Position numbers and translations under genes: made by a program. Positions 54,262 through 64,000 of a stretch of 64,000 nt of DNA are shown piece after piece (position 1 is the stretch's first letter; each line of letters begins with the position of its first letter). The stretch lies in the NCBI RefSeq assembly GCF_021917145.1, contig NC_061062.1, forward strand, positions 6,530,160 through 6,594,159, read 5' to 3'. The notes beneath the pieces were generated by a model. The model was not told the DNA's origin. It ran no database searches and saw only the letters and a program-made list of their open reading frames with translations. Source of the stretch: Hypomesus transpacificus. Taxonomy: Eukaryota > Chordata > Actinopteri > Osmeriformes > Osmeridae.

Positions 54262-56183
54262 GATGGTCACCTCACTTTGGAGGTTTGATGGATGAGAACA
54301 AGGATTTGTCAGTCAACACAAGTAGTTCTTTAAGCACTTTAATTGAGTAGTAACTGAAAGGATCAACTAACATTGGAGCTTTTGGGAATGTTTTAGGGAG
54401 ACGTTAGGATGAGCTAAGATTAGGAAAGTAAATAAATAATAATGAAATTGTGAAGAAATGGTGTTGTACTCATTTGTTTGGTGCTTCATTGACTGCTTGT
54501 TTGTGGCGAAAGTGTATTTTGTTGTTTTCACCCAGCTAAAAGGAGATGGGATGTTGGCCATGGTACACCATAGACTCGACAAGTAAAGAGAGGATATCGA
54601 TTTTAATTCAGTGCTAGTAAACCAGACAAATAACTTTCAGTTCACTTTTCCTGGGGGGGGGGGGATTCTTCACTGTTGGAGTCTCATCTCATTGTCATGA
54701 TATTATATGTAGTCTTCATGGTGTCAGACTCACTGACTCCTCTGTCTGACTAGAGGAGTCTGTCACTATGCACCTGCAGTTCCATTTCCTGTCCACCAGG
54801 GGGAAGCATAGCATTACTTGAGATTTCTCCTGTCCAATGGTTTCAGTCAGGCCATTTGAAAATGGGAAAATGTCAGCTCCTCTCTCAATAAATGTGATCT
54901 GATCTTCTTTCTGTAGCAGAATAGTGGCAGTTTTGTTCACCTTTCATCTCCCTCCCACTCAATATCCCAGTTTTGAAAATGTCTGATAAATATCATCACA
55001 CCTGCTCAACACACACTGGTTTCATCACAGGTTTGTGTTTGGAAAGTTCTTAAGGGGGAGTTCACCAAGAAAAGTACTTCTAGTGTATAATTCAAACATG
55101 AAGGAAAGTGAAAATAATAGTGTGCAAGTAAACTGTTGTATAATGTCTAAGATTGTATAAATCAGATCAGCAAAGATTCTACTGATTACAAGTTCACTTT
55201 AGTTTCTGCCAGAAGTGCTTCAGTTGCAGCAATAAAGCATATTAAAGTTGTCTCATAATAGCAATGAATCCTGCCTGGTTTTACTGTAGTATAACTGTTA
55301 ATCATATTTAGACTCAGTGTAGGTGGCGGAATGGTGTTAAATTTCTCACAAAGTTGTGATAGGTCTTCGTGGTCGTCATGGGTGTCAAGCCCATGGCAAC
55401 AGAACTATGTCTCTGTGTTTCATCTCCATCTGTAGCCCTGGATGCTACTGCAGGCCTGGACCTCTGAGGGGGGTTATGCTCACATGACCACGAGCTATAG
55501 TTGGGACAACAATTACTAATACTTCCTGTTCAGAATATATTAATTCTTCTGACTACAGAACTTCCTGCAGAGTGATGAAAACATGACTGATCTGGATATA
55601 CATCATAGGAGGTTTTGAAATCATATTTGAATCTCGTTTATTTGACCATATCCAAAAAGACGTCTACATCGACATGCGCACAAAATGTGTAGGGAACATT
55701 GTTTGTTTAATATTTTGGAGGAAACTACAAATCTGACTTCAAAAGGTGTGCAAGCCTGTCACAAAACAGACGTGTCACAGCACGAGCCTCTGATGTCAAC
55801 AGAACACTTAGGGTCGTGACTGCCCCACCACTGAGACTCTACAAACGTCTCAGAGCACAGACAGGAGTAATGACTAACCGGAGGGACGTCTGATGAGTGC
55901 CTGCAGCGGAGCAGACAGGAAGATTTCCCTACAAAGCGGGAGGATGAGTTTCAACATTTAGGGGTGGCACATTTACAGTGAGCCGCGGTTTTTGAACCTG
56001 ACTTGAATCTGGTTTTAATGTATATTTTGTGTACGTTCATGTATTAACCCGTTTTCCAACGAAGGATCCAAAAAAACACAACACTGTTGGAATGCATTTT
56101 TGAAGGACCACGTGATGCAGAGATATGCCCAGGTGTGAGAGTATGTTTCTGCCAATTTTAGTCTATAGTTCTAGTGAGTTTCT
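54262..56183. other. Downstream flank of mtarc copy 2
   Basis: Equivalent to the flank of copy 1 and apparently identical to it. No exon. Confidence 0.7.
55231..55236 (+). terminator. Candidate polyA signal, mtarc copy 2
   Basis: Same AATAAA as in copy 1, 4,381 bp further on. Confidence 0.4.
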
Positions 56184-56666
56184 TTTTATTATATATTTGT
56201 TTTTTCAGTACACTGTTGGTTTGGTTCGGAAGTCTTCGAATCTGTGGACTACTTGAGATTTACAGAATGAGAACATGGCATTCCAGGAAAAATATTTTAC
56301 ATTGACATGAAATCGCACATTGTCGGTATAGCATGGCATGGCTCGAAATAGCCCTAAAAAAACAAGCTTGCAAACTGAAAAATACAACCGGATGCAGAAG
56401 GACAGCCTGGTATTTTTTGGCATATGCCTACTGCATTTGACACACTATGGGACATACTCAATATTTTTCTTCAGTACTAAATATGGATATTGAGAAGCAC
56501 CAGCCACTTGTCACCAATAATCTGTTAACTCCACTCAAATCACTAACTCGCCGGAACAAGCCCCTTCTTAAGCCCAACCCCTTCAGGGTTGTTATTTTTT
56601 AGGTTCAAAGTTCACAAGCATTTACAGCTTGCAAATTAACAATCTGGTCGAAAGAATACAAATAAA

Positions 56667-58642
56667 ATGGACTTCAGAGAACTTAAGTATTTCCTTACAG
56701 ATAAAAAAATCCTTATGCTGGCTGGAGGAGCAAGTTTAACTGCAGTTGTTTTGGGACTTGGGTATAAGTACTTACTAAAGCCAGAGAAAGTTACCCGTGT
56801 CGGAATTGTGTCACAGCTTCTCATTCACCCACTTAAATCGGGAAAAGCTGTATCCGTGGCCTTAGCAGAATGTCAAGAGATTGGCCTGAAGTATGGAGCA
56901 CTTCAAGATCGGTAAACACCACTTAGTGTATTGCAAGTATTTTTTTCATAAATGACTTTTCTCAAAACAGACGGGCAAAAAACTGAGTGAAACTAGAAGT
57001 TTTAAACCATACTCGTGTAAATTCGGTCGTAAAGTGTATTCGTACTTGGCTTGCATTTAAACAACTGGCTGATATACAGGCACTGGCTGGTGGTGACGGA
57101 GGATGGTCAGATGGTGACGGGCAGACAGCAGCCGCGCTTGGTCCTGGTGGCTTTGACCGTGGAAGGACAACAGGTGTGTCTGAACGCCCCGGACATGGAG
57201 ACGCTGACGTTCCCTGTCACACAGCCAGACAACGCCATCAAGGACTGCAGGTCCAAGAAAACAAAAACATTCATACTCTTGTCCAGACATTCAGAACAAT
57301 ATTTGACACATTATTTCTCTCACGTTTCCAAGTCATAAACTTGAGGTCTGTGTGCGCGTGTGTGTCCCAGAGTGTTCAGTGTGGACATTCAAGGCAGAGA
57401 CTGTGGTGAGGAGGTCTCTAGCTGGCTCACTCGGTACCTGGCTGCAGAGAAGGCTGTTCGCATGGTGCACTTTGAACCCCAAATGAACCCCAGGAAACCC
57501 GGAGAGAAAGAGCCTCTCTTCCCTCAACAAACAAAGGTACAACCAGGAACCTTCTCACAGCTTAAACTCTCACCCAACATTAACAAATTGGTCATTACAT
57601 TTGAGATTTGTCGATGTTGCTGCCCGTTTATTGTTGCTGTTCGACAATCAACCTAGATTGCGTACCCCGACCTGGGGCCGATCATGCTGTTGTCTGAGTC
57701 GTCAGTGAACGACCTCAGCAGCAGACTGGACAGCAAAGTAACGGTGGCCAGGTTCCGACCCAGTTTAGTCATCAGCGGATGTGAAGCATTCGATGAGGTA
57801 GGATCTCCTTCACAGATTCTTCCACACAAACACGATGTATGCGAATAATGTCACTTTTTGAAATATGTATTTAATTGACAAATCTTGAATTTCGTTTTTT
57901 TTTTAAATGACCTCCAGACCTGAAAGGTTGTGTTATGTTCTGCTTTGAGATGTGGAATCTAACTTTCTTTTTACATCAACCACTTTTTATCTTGGCAAGG
58001 ATTCCTGGGACGACATCCAGATTGGCAAAGTCCGACTGCATCGTGTTATGGCCTGTGGAAGGTACTGTATTTGTTACCCAGAATGCTCTATGACCATATG
58101 TCCTGGTTATCTTGACCTCTCAAACCCCTTCCAGAATTTGGCCAGGGCCAAGATCAAGTGCTTCTAGCCAATAGCGTGTCTTGTTCCTATCAGGTGCATT
58201 TTCACTACTGTGGACCCAGAGACCGGAGTAATAAGCAGGAAGGAACCTCTGGATACTCTTAAAAGGTAACAGTGCTGTTGGGGAGCGCTGGTTTAGAGAG
58301 GCCTGTTAAGGGATCGATCTTCTGGGACTGAAAAAATGTAATTAATTTGGCAGACACTTTTTTCGAAATATTTAAACCTGCCACCTCATGATCCGCAGTC
58401 AAATGGTTTTTCACGTATCTATTTACAAAGAAGAATATGTTGTTGGTGTCATTTTAAAGATGAATAATGTGGTAGTGGTTTGGGGACTAACTCGTCCATC
58501 AAACTTGATTTGCAGCTACCGCCAGTGCAAGCCGGACGAGAGAAGCATTTACAAAACGTCTCCTCTCTTTGGACAGATGTACACGGTCAGGAAGACTGGC
58601 GTCATGCAAGTGGGAGATGTTGTGTATAAGATCAGTCGCTGA
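56667..58642 (+). CDS. mtarc1: Mitochondrial amidoxime-reducing component, copy 3
   Basis: Exons 56667-56911, 57080-57250, 57371-57536, 57657-57797, 58000-58061, 58194-58265, 58516-58642; 327 residues, intact. The first five exons and introns are indistinguishable from copy 2. Exons 6 and 7 carry their own differences (VISRKEP for VMSRKEP, SIYKTSP for SIYKMSP), and the downstream flank has many. Cofactor residues HPLKSGKA and the cysteine in [10 protein letters not shown] are kept. With copy 1 it represents the older duplicate pair. Confidence 0.93.
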
Positions 58643-60528
58643 GATGGTCACCTCACTTTGGAGGTTTGATGGATGAGAACAAGGATTTGTCAGTCAACAC
58701 AAGTAGTTCTTTAAGCACTTTAATTGAGTAGTAACTGAAAGGATCAACTAACATTGGAGCTTTTGGGAATGTTTTAGGGAGACGTTAGGATGAGCTAACA
58801 TTAGGAAAGTAAATAAATAATAATGAAATTGTGAAGAAATGGTGTTGTACTCATGTGTTTGGTGCTTCATTGACTGCTTGTTTGTGGCGAAAGTGTATTT
58901 TGTTGTTTTCACCCAGCTAAAAAGAGATGGGATGTTGGCCATGGTACACCATAGACGACAGGTAAAGAGAGGATATCGATTTTAATTCAGTGCTAGTAAA
59001 CCAGACAAATAACTTTCAGTTCACTTTTCCTGGGGGGGGGGGGGTTCTTCACTGTTGGAGTCTCATCTCATTGTCATGATATTATATGTAGTCTTCATGG
59101 TGTCAGACTCACTGACTCCTCTGTCTGACTAGAGGAGTCTGTCACTATGCACCTGCAGTTCCATTTCCTGTCCACCAGGGAGAAGCATAGCATTACTTGA
59201 GATTTCTCCTGTCCAATGGTTTCAGTCAGGCCATTTGAAAATGGGAAAATGTCAGCCCCTCTCTCAATAAATGTGATTTGATCTTCTTTCTGTAGCAGAA
59301 TAGTGGCAGTTTTGTTCACCTTTCATCTCCCTCCCACTCAATATCCCTGTTTTGAAAATGTCTGATAAATATCATCACACCTGCTCAACACACACTGGTT
59401 TCATCACAGGATCGTGTTTGGAAAGTTCTTACGGGGGAGTTCACCAAGAAAACTACTTCTAGTGTATAATTCAAACATGAAGGAAAGTGAAAATAATAGT
59501 GTGCAAGTAAACTGTTGTATAATGTCTAAGATTGTATAAATCAGATCAGCAAAGATTCTACTGATAACAAGTTCACTTTAGTTTCTGCCAGAAGTGCTTC
59601 AGTTGCAGCAATAAAGCATATTAAAGTTGTCTCATAATAGCAATGAATCCTGCCTGGTTTTACTGTAGTATAACTGTTAATCATATTTAGACTCAGTGTA
59701 GGTGGCGGAATCGTGTTAAATTTCTCACAAAGTTGTGATAGGTCTTCGTGGTCGTCATGGGTGTCAAGCCCATGGCAACAGAACTATGTCTCCATGTTTC
59801 ATCTCCATCTGTAGCCCTGGATTCTACTGCAGGCCTGGACCTCTGAGGGGGGTTATGCTCACATGATCACGAGCTACAGTTGGGACAACATTCAGAATAT
59901 ATTAATTCTTCTGACTACAGAACTCCCGCAGAGTGATGAAAACATGACTGATCTGGATATACATCATAGGAGGTGCTGAAATCATATGTGAATCTTGTTT
60001 ATTTGAGCATACCCAGAAAGAGGTCGACTTCAAAATGCGCACAAAATGTGTAGGGAACATTGTTTGTTTAATATTTTTGGGGAGACTACAAATCTGATTT
60101 CAAAAGGTGTACAAGCCTGTCACAAAACAGACGTGTCACAGCACGAGCCTCTGATGTCAACAGAGCACTTGGGGTCGTGACTGCCCCACCACTGAGACTC
60201 TACAAACGTCTCAGAGCACAGACAGGAGTAATGACTAACCGGAGGGACGTCTGATGAGTGCCTGCAGCAGAGCAGACAGGAAGATTTCCCTACAAAGCGG
60301 GAGGATGAGTTTCAACATTTAGGGGTGGCACATTTACAGTGAGCCGCGGTTTTTGAACCTGACTTGAATCTGGTTTTAATGTATATTTTGTGTACGTTCA
60401 TGTATTAACCTGTTTTCCAACGAAGGATCCAAAAAACCACAACACTGTTGGAATGCATTTTTGAAGGTCCACGTGATGCAGAGATATGCCCAGGTGAGCG
60501 GGTATGTATTTCTGGCGACTCTAGTCTG
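58643..60528. other. Downstream flank of mtarc copy 3 (diverged)
   Basis: Aligns with the flanks of copies 1 and 2 but carries scattered substitutions and a few small indels, for example a missing block at about 59890 and a changed segment near 58957. No exon. Confidence 0.7.
59610..59615 (+). terminator. Candidate polyA signal, mtarc copy 3
   Basis: AATAAA in the same conserved context as in copies 1 and 2. Confidence 0.4.
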
Positions 60529-61125
60529 GAAAGCGCTGGAGGTTGCTCTTAGACAGTAGATTCGATGCATAACACGTAACAAGTCCCTACCTGGGGCTAC
60601 CAAGTCCACTGATCTTTTCTACAGGTTGGCACGATGTAAAAGCTCAGATCATTCAACAAGTTGACCCATTGGTGTCCGAAGGCTCTGGGATGAACTGAAA
60701 AACACTTTTCTGAAATCAAACAATTGACAAAACAGCAGATCCTTGTGTCTACTGAACCTTCACTATTTAAGTCACAGTCTGTGGTTTCAATCATGATCAG
60801 TGGAGTCAAATGACAGAGGGCTTCGCAGAGACACACAGCTCGTTTACGATCCCCAGAGGTTTATTTTTTAACGTATGCATGTGCTGTAAAATTAGTGCAA
60901 TTTTACGACACCACAATGTCGGTTTTTATGTTCGCCGACTTTGCCCAGTTCTGTCTTTGATTTAACTCTAAAGACGTAACAAAAATGATCAGCTTGAAAT
61001 ACTGACTTCACTGCAGTTCAAAGTGACAGGACTACACAAACAAATTCACCATACCAGTGTATTCTATTTCTCAGAAACAAGATACTGAATTAATTATCAA
61101 CAGCCACACAAGGAACAATATCGTC
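60529..61125. other. Flank between the mtarc array and the lysine-rich gene
   Basis: Unique sequence; the right part is probably the 3' UTR of the minus-strand gene. Nothing else supported. Confidence 0.5.
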
Positions 61126-62520
61126 TCATTGGACTTGTTTGCTTTTGACAGTTTTCTTTTTTTGCGCTGTTTTCCTTGTGTCCGACACTGGTTTGCTTCC
61201 CTTAGCCTTGGCTCCTTTGGAAGGTGTTTTGTTCTTCTGGCCGTTCCTGACTAGTTCATGTTTAAATGGCTTCAGCAGCACTGCCTTAAAAGATCCTGTC
61301 TTCTTTGTCTGTGCTTTAACATTCTGCTTGTTTTGATTTTTCAGAGGCATCTTAGTCTTTGATTGCGTTTTGACTGTCTGCTTGAGATTCTTCAGTGGGT
61401 CCTTCCTCTTTGATTGCATTTTGACAGCCTGTTGGTCCATTTTCAGATGGGTCTCACTATTTGCCTGTGCTGTGGCTACCTGCTTGTTCAGGGTTTTTAA
61501 TGGAGCCTTTTTCCTCAACTGTAGTTGGGCTGTTTGCTTGTCGAGGACAGTGAAAGGCATCTTCTTTTTGCTTTGTGCTTCTGCTGTCTGATTTTTGAGA
61601 GATTTATTCTCCATCTGTTGTTTGGCTTTGAGTTTTTTACCTTTGGTGTTTGTCGTGGTCAAATTCTTATTGTTTGCTCTCCATTCGGGTGCCGGTGTGG
61701 GGGTGGGGACCCTGGGGCTAAGACTGGCAGAGGGAGGGCTGGTCTGGGGGGTGGCAGGAGGCTTGCTAGTAAATATGAATTTCCGAAGTGGCGGTCTGGT
61801 GGGTTTTTCATGTATGTCCAGCACTGTTACTGAAGTCAAACAAGCATACGTGTTAGCAAGCACTTTCAACATTTAGCCTGCCTCCTTTACATTAACCCTA
61901 AAAAGCTAAAATAAGTTTATATGTTGTGATCCAAATGTTTGGCCTTGAATGAAGGACATGCATGTTTGGAATTCTCTTAGTTTTGACACTATGTATAGGT
62001 TATGTTTGATGTAAAATAGGCTGTTGCCTTGGATAGTTTTATAAGTTCTCTTTTGGAAGTCGCTTTGGATAAAAGGGTCTGCATAAATGTACATTTAAAA
62101 TGTAAATGTAAGTTGAGTCCCTTTATAAAGTTTGGCAGCATGTCATTGCCAAATGAAATGAGTATAAATAGAAAACAGTAAACCATGAATCAGTTGGCTT
62201 CCCTCATTGCTCCTAACATGCAGTCAATTAGGATGAATCCTGAGCAGCACCCTGGGCATGACTTAAAGGGAGCTGGAGTTTTAGTGGGTCCTCAAAGTGA
62301 AGGAGGACTATGTGTCAACAATACAAACACTGCCCCCAATAAACTGGTTACACCACAAGCTACAGGCATCGTTTAATCACTTGATGCATTTAAACACAAC
62401 ACATAATAACACAACCCATTGTGAAGTTGTAACTTACATTCTCTTGGTGTGAAAGGCAGCTTCTTGCTCCTGACCTTCACAGGAGCTTGTTTGATTCTGC
62501 ACTTCCCTGGAGGGGCTCTC
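61126..62520 (-). CDS. Unrecognised lysine-rich repeat protein, 3' end
   Basis: Two linked minus-strand exons, 62520-62438 and 61829-61126, joined in phase with good GT-AG borders (GAGAAT|GTAAGT and CTTCAG|TAACAG). They read APPGKCRIKQAPVKV, then SKKLPFTPRELTVLDIHEKP, a Ser/Pro-rich linker (PPATPQTSPPSASLSPRVPT) and a long Lys/Gln-rich tail ending KTVKSKQVQ. The tail consists of about six degenerate repeats of 17-18 residues with the pattern hydrophobic-xx-Q-xKxK-x-P-L-K-x-hydrophobic-x-K-Q, e.g. QSKTKMPLKNQNKQ and QLRKKAPLKTLNKQ. Strongly basic and low in aromatic residues, as in nucleolar or chromatin-binding proteins, but I do not recognise the family. The 5' exons were not found and may lie beyond 64000. 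Confidence 0.65.
61290..61680 (-). repeat. Degenerate 17-18-residue coding repeats
   Basis: Six basic repeats in the C-terminal exon, with conserved positions Gln, Lys-Lys/Arg, Pro-Leu/Phe, Lys and a closing Lys-Gln. Divergent in DNA, so this is an old protein repeat and not a recent minisatellite. Confidence 0.7.
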
Positions 62521-64000
62521 CTGTGGGGGCAGTAGGGTGGGGAAGCAACAGACAACCAGGTCACATTCAGTAATACAAGACTGCGGTTAAGTGAAAATAA
62601 AATAACACAATGAATCCCAAAAATAAGTTTACAACAGTAAGTATCCATCAGTAAGTCAAGGTTTAGTCAGTTGCACTTTCTGCCAGCTGAGTGGTGATGG
62701 TGAAACCTTCAACAGATTAAGACTTTAGCATCTGCTTATTAAATAAATTACATAATATCATGAACAGTACAGGTTGTTGGCTGCAATTAGTATCTAGTGC
62801 TATATCCACACCTAAAGCCATGTGCAGTAGAATACAGTATATTCTATTCAGTCTATTCATAGTTTTATATATTCAGAATATCTATCTGGAGTATACATTC
62901 AGAGTATATATTCAAAGTAGTATATATTCAGAGTATTATATATTCAGAGTATCTATTAATACATGTTCAGAATATCTATTCAGAATATTATTTGTTAGAG
63001 TATCTATTCAGAATGTTATAGCAGAGAAGTAGAAAGTAGTACTTATTCAGAGTATTATCTATTCACAGTGTTATATGTACTAGATAGAATAGAATAAACT
63101 GGTTATATATTCAGCGTAGTATACTCAGAGTGTACATTCATGTGTGTGCAGCTGTGGCCAGTATGCCACTCCAGATGGTCTTTATAAGGTTTCTCCTCTT
63201 CTAGAGTTGCTTAGAAGAGGAGGGGGGCTCAGCTCTGGGACGTTCTGGGACGACCAGGTGAGCCCTGTCTGTCAGTGTTTCAGGGTAAGAGGACGACATC
63301 ACCAAGGTCAAACTGTAAGAGTTCATTAGCGAGGAGAAACAAAAACACCTTGCACGGGTGTTTCTCAGATCTGAAGTCAAGTTCTTATGGGTGTTTTCTA
63401 CTCATACCTTTAGTTTATACCTACTAATACCTAATGGTTTACGCTGGGAACTCCCACATTGTGTGAAAAATGACAACAACAGACTAAATAACAACTTTCT
63501 TTCAATATGCTCAACTTGAACTAAATGGTCAATCCTAATCCTGGGGTTATCCACCCTGCATCCCTTCAAAGTACAGTAGTTAAAATCCCACATGCCTTGG
63601 AATTGGCAACGATTCCAAAAGGGACGGAAAGAATGTCGAACATCTGATAGCTTCTAATGATTCCATCAGTCCAGGAGTATGTGAACCTACCGTGTCAACT
63701 GGCGTGAAGTCATTTCTGACACGTGTGCAGATATTGAGTTACACGAGAGGCATCTTTTCTTTCTATCATCCATCAAGACAGATTCCAACAGCAGCTATGA
63801 ACAGAGATCAATACGCAGGTTTGATCAGCTGAAGGACATTAAACGGTTTCAGAGCATCTTTGAATCATATCTCAACAATCCATCCCACATCCACATAATC
63901 CACATAACTACTGTCACCTAAGAACTAGTCATCATCATGAGGATTCGGTTCTACCCATGTGATCTTAAAAGACTGAGAAAATATCAAAAGAGCTGAAGAA
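62521..64000. other. Right end without a supported gene
   Basis: 62860-63110 is AT-rich with repeated TATTCAGAGTATATATTCA-like words. A possible + strand exon at 63205-63257 is listed under rejected items. Otherwise nothing is seen. Confidence 0.5.
62860..63110. repeat. AT-rich degenerate tandem repeat
   Basis: About twelve loosely spaced copies of TATTCAGAGTAT and variants. Confidence 0.75.

Larger units (their letters stand above)
47398..60528. repeat. Tandem array of three mtarc units (about 4.4 kb each)
   Basis: Unit starts are recognisable at about 47398, 51803 and 56184 by TTTTTATTATATATTTGT. The array ends near 60528, where similarity to the inter-unit sequence fades. Copy 1 to copy 2 spacing is 4,396 bp at the ATG; copy 2 to copy 3 is 4,381 bp. 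Each unit has about 490 bp of upstream sequence, one seven-exon gene and about 1.9 kb of downstream flank. Confidence 0.95.

Noticed and set aside
47890-58642. Extra mtarc copies as pseudogenes
   Set aside because: All three have seven exons with matching phases, intact frames, consensus splice sites and the cofactor cysteine.
63205-63257. A + strand exon reading LLRRGGGLSSGTFWDDQ before GTGAGC
   Set aside because: Splice borders are good and WDDQ recalls the N-terminus of some lifeguard/TMBIM proteins, but one 53-nt exon without neighbours is not enough to call a gene.

Overview
The window is nuclear DNA of a ray-finned (teleost) fish. The genes carry spliceosomal introns with GT-AG borders, tRNA-derived SINE fragments with a tail motif common in teleosts are scattered through it, and every recognisable protein is a vertebrate one. 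Exons were placed by eye, using codon phase, splice consensus and remembered family sequences; no alignment was run. I cannot name the species.

Layout. 365-6451 (+) is the 3' half of capn3 (calpain 3), whose 5' half lies to the left of the window. It converges on znf106 (-, coding 24524 down to 9307, 21 exons, about 1825 aa), a zinc-finger/WD40 RNA-binding protein. This pair is also adjacent on human 15q15. Next are pacc1 (-, 30394 to 27368, 350 aa, proton-activated chloride channel) and nenf (+, 30943-35302, 160 aa, neudesin), head to head with 548 bp between start codons; the same pair is neighbouring on human 1q32. An ezrin-like ERM gene (+, 36049-43577, 13 exons, 595 aa) and a TASK-type two-pore potassium channel closest to KCNK3 (+, 44742-46260, 378 aa) follow. 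Then comes a tandem array of three complete mitochondrial amidoxime-reducing component genes (mtarc, 47398-60528, 327 aa each). The 3' end of an unrecognised lysine-rich repeat protein (-, 62520 down to 61126) closes the annotated part.

Repeats. The introns of capn3, znf106 and the ezrin gene are full of minisatellites, and in three cases the repeat unit itself contains the gene's 5' splice site. The last znf106 intron holds an uninterrupted purine run of about 813 nt. Intron 2 of nenf is almost entirely a 3.44-kb palindromic DNA transposon with 1.08-kb arms and a 6-bp target duplication. A complete 889-bp hAT-type element with an 8-bp target duplication sits inside one arm. The middle mtarc gene is a hybrid: its 5' part matches copy 3 and its 3' part matches copy 1, as expected from one unequal crossover.

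The genes do not form one pathway. I found no CRISPR array, no rRNA, no genuine tRNA gene and no virus-like element. The most notable content is structural: the hybrid mtarc gene, the nested palindromic transposon and the splice-donor minisatellites.
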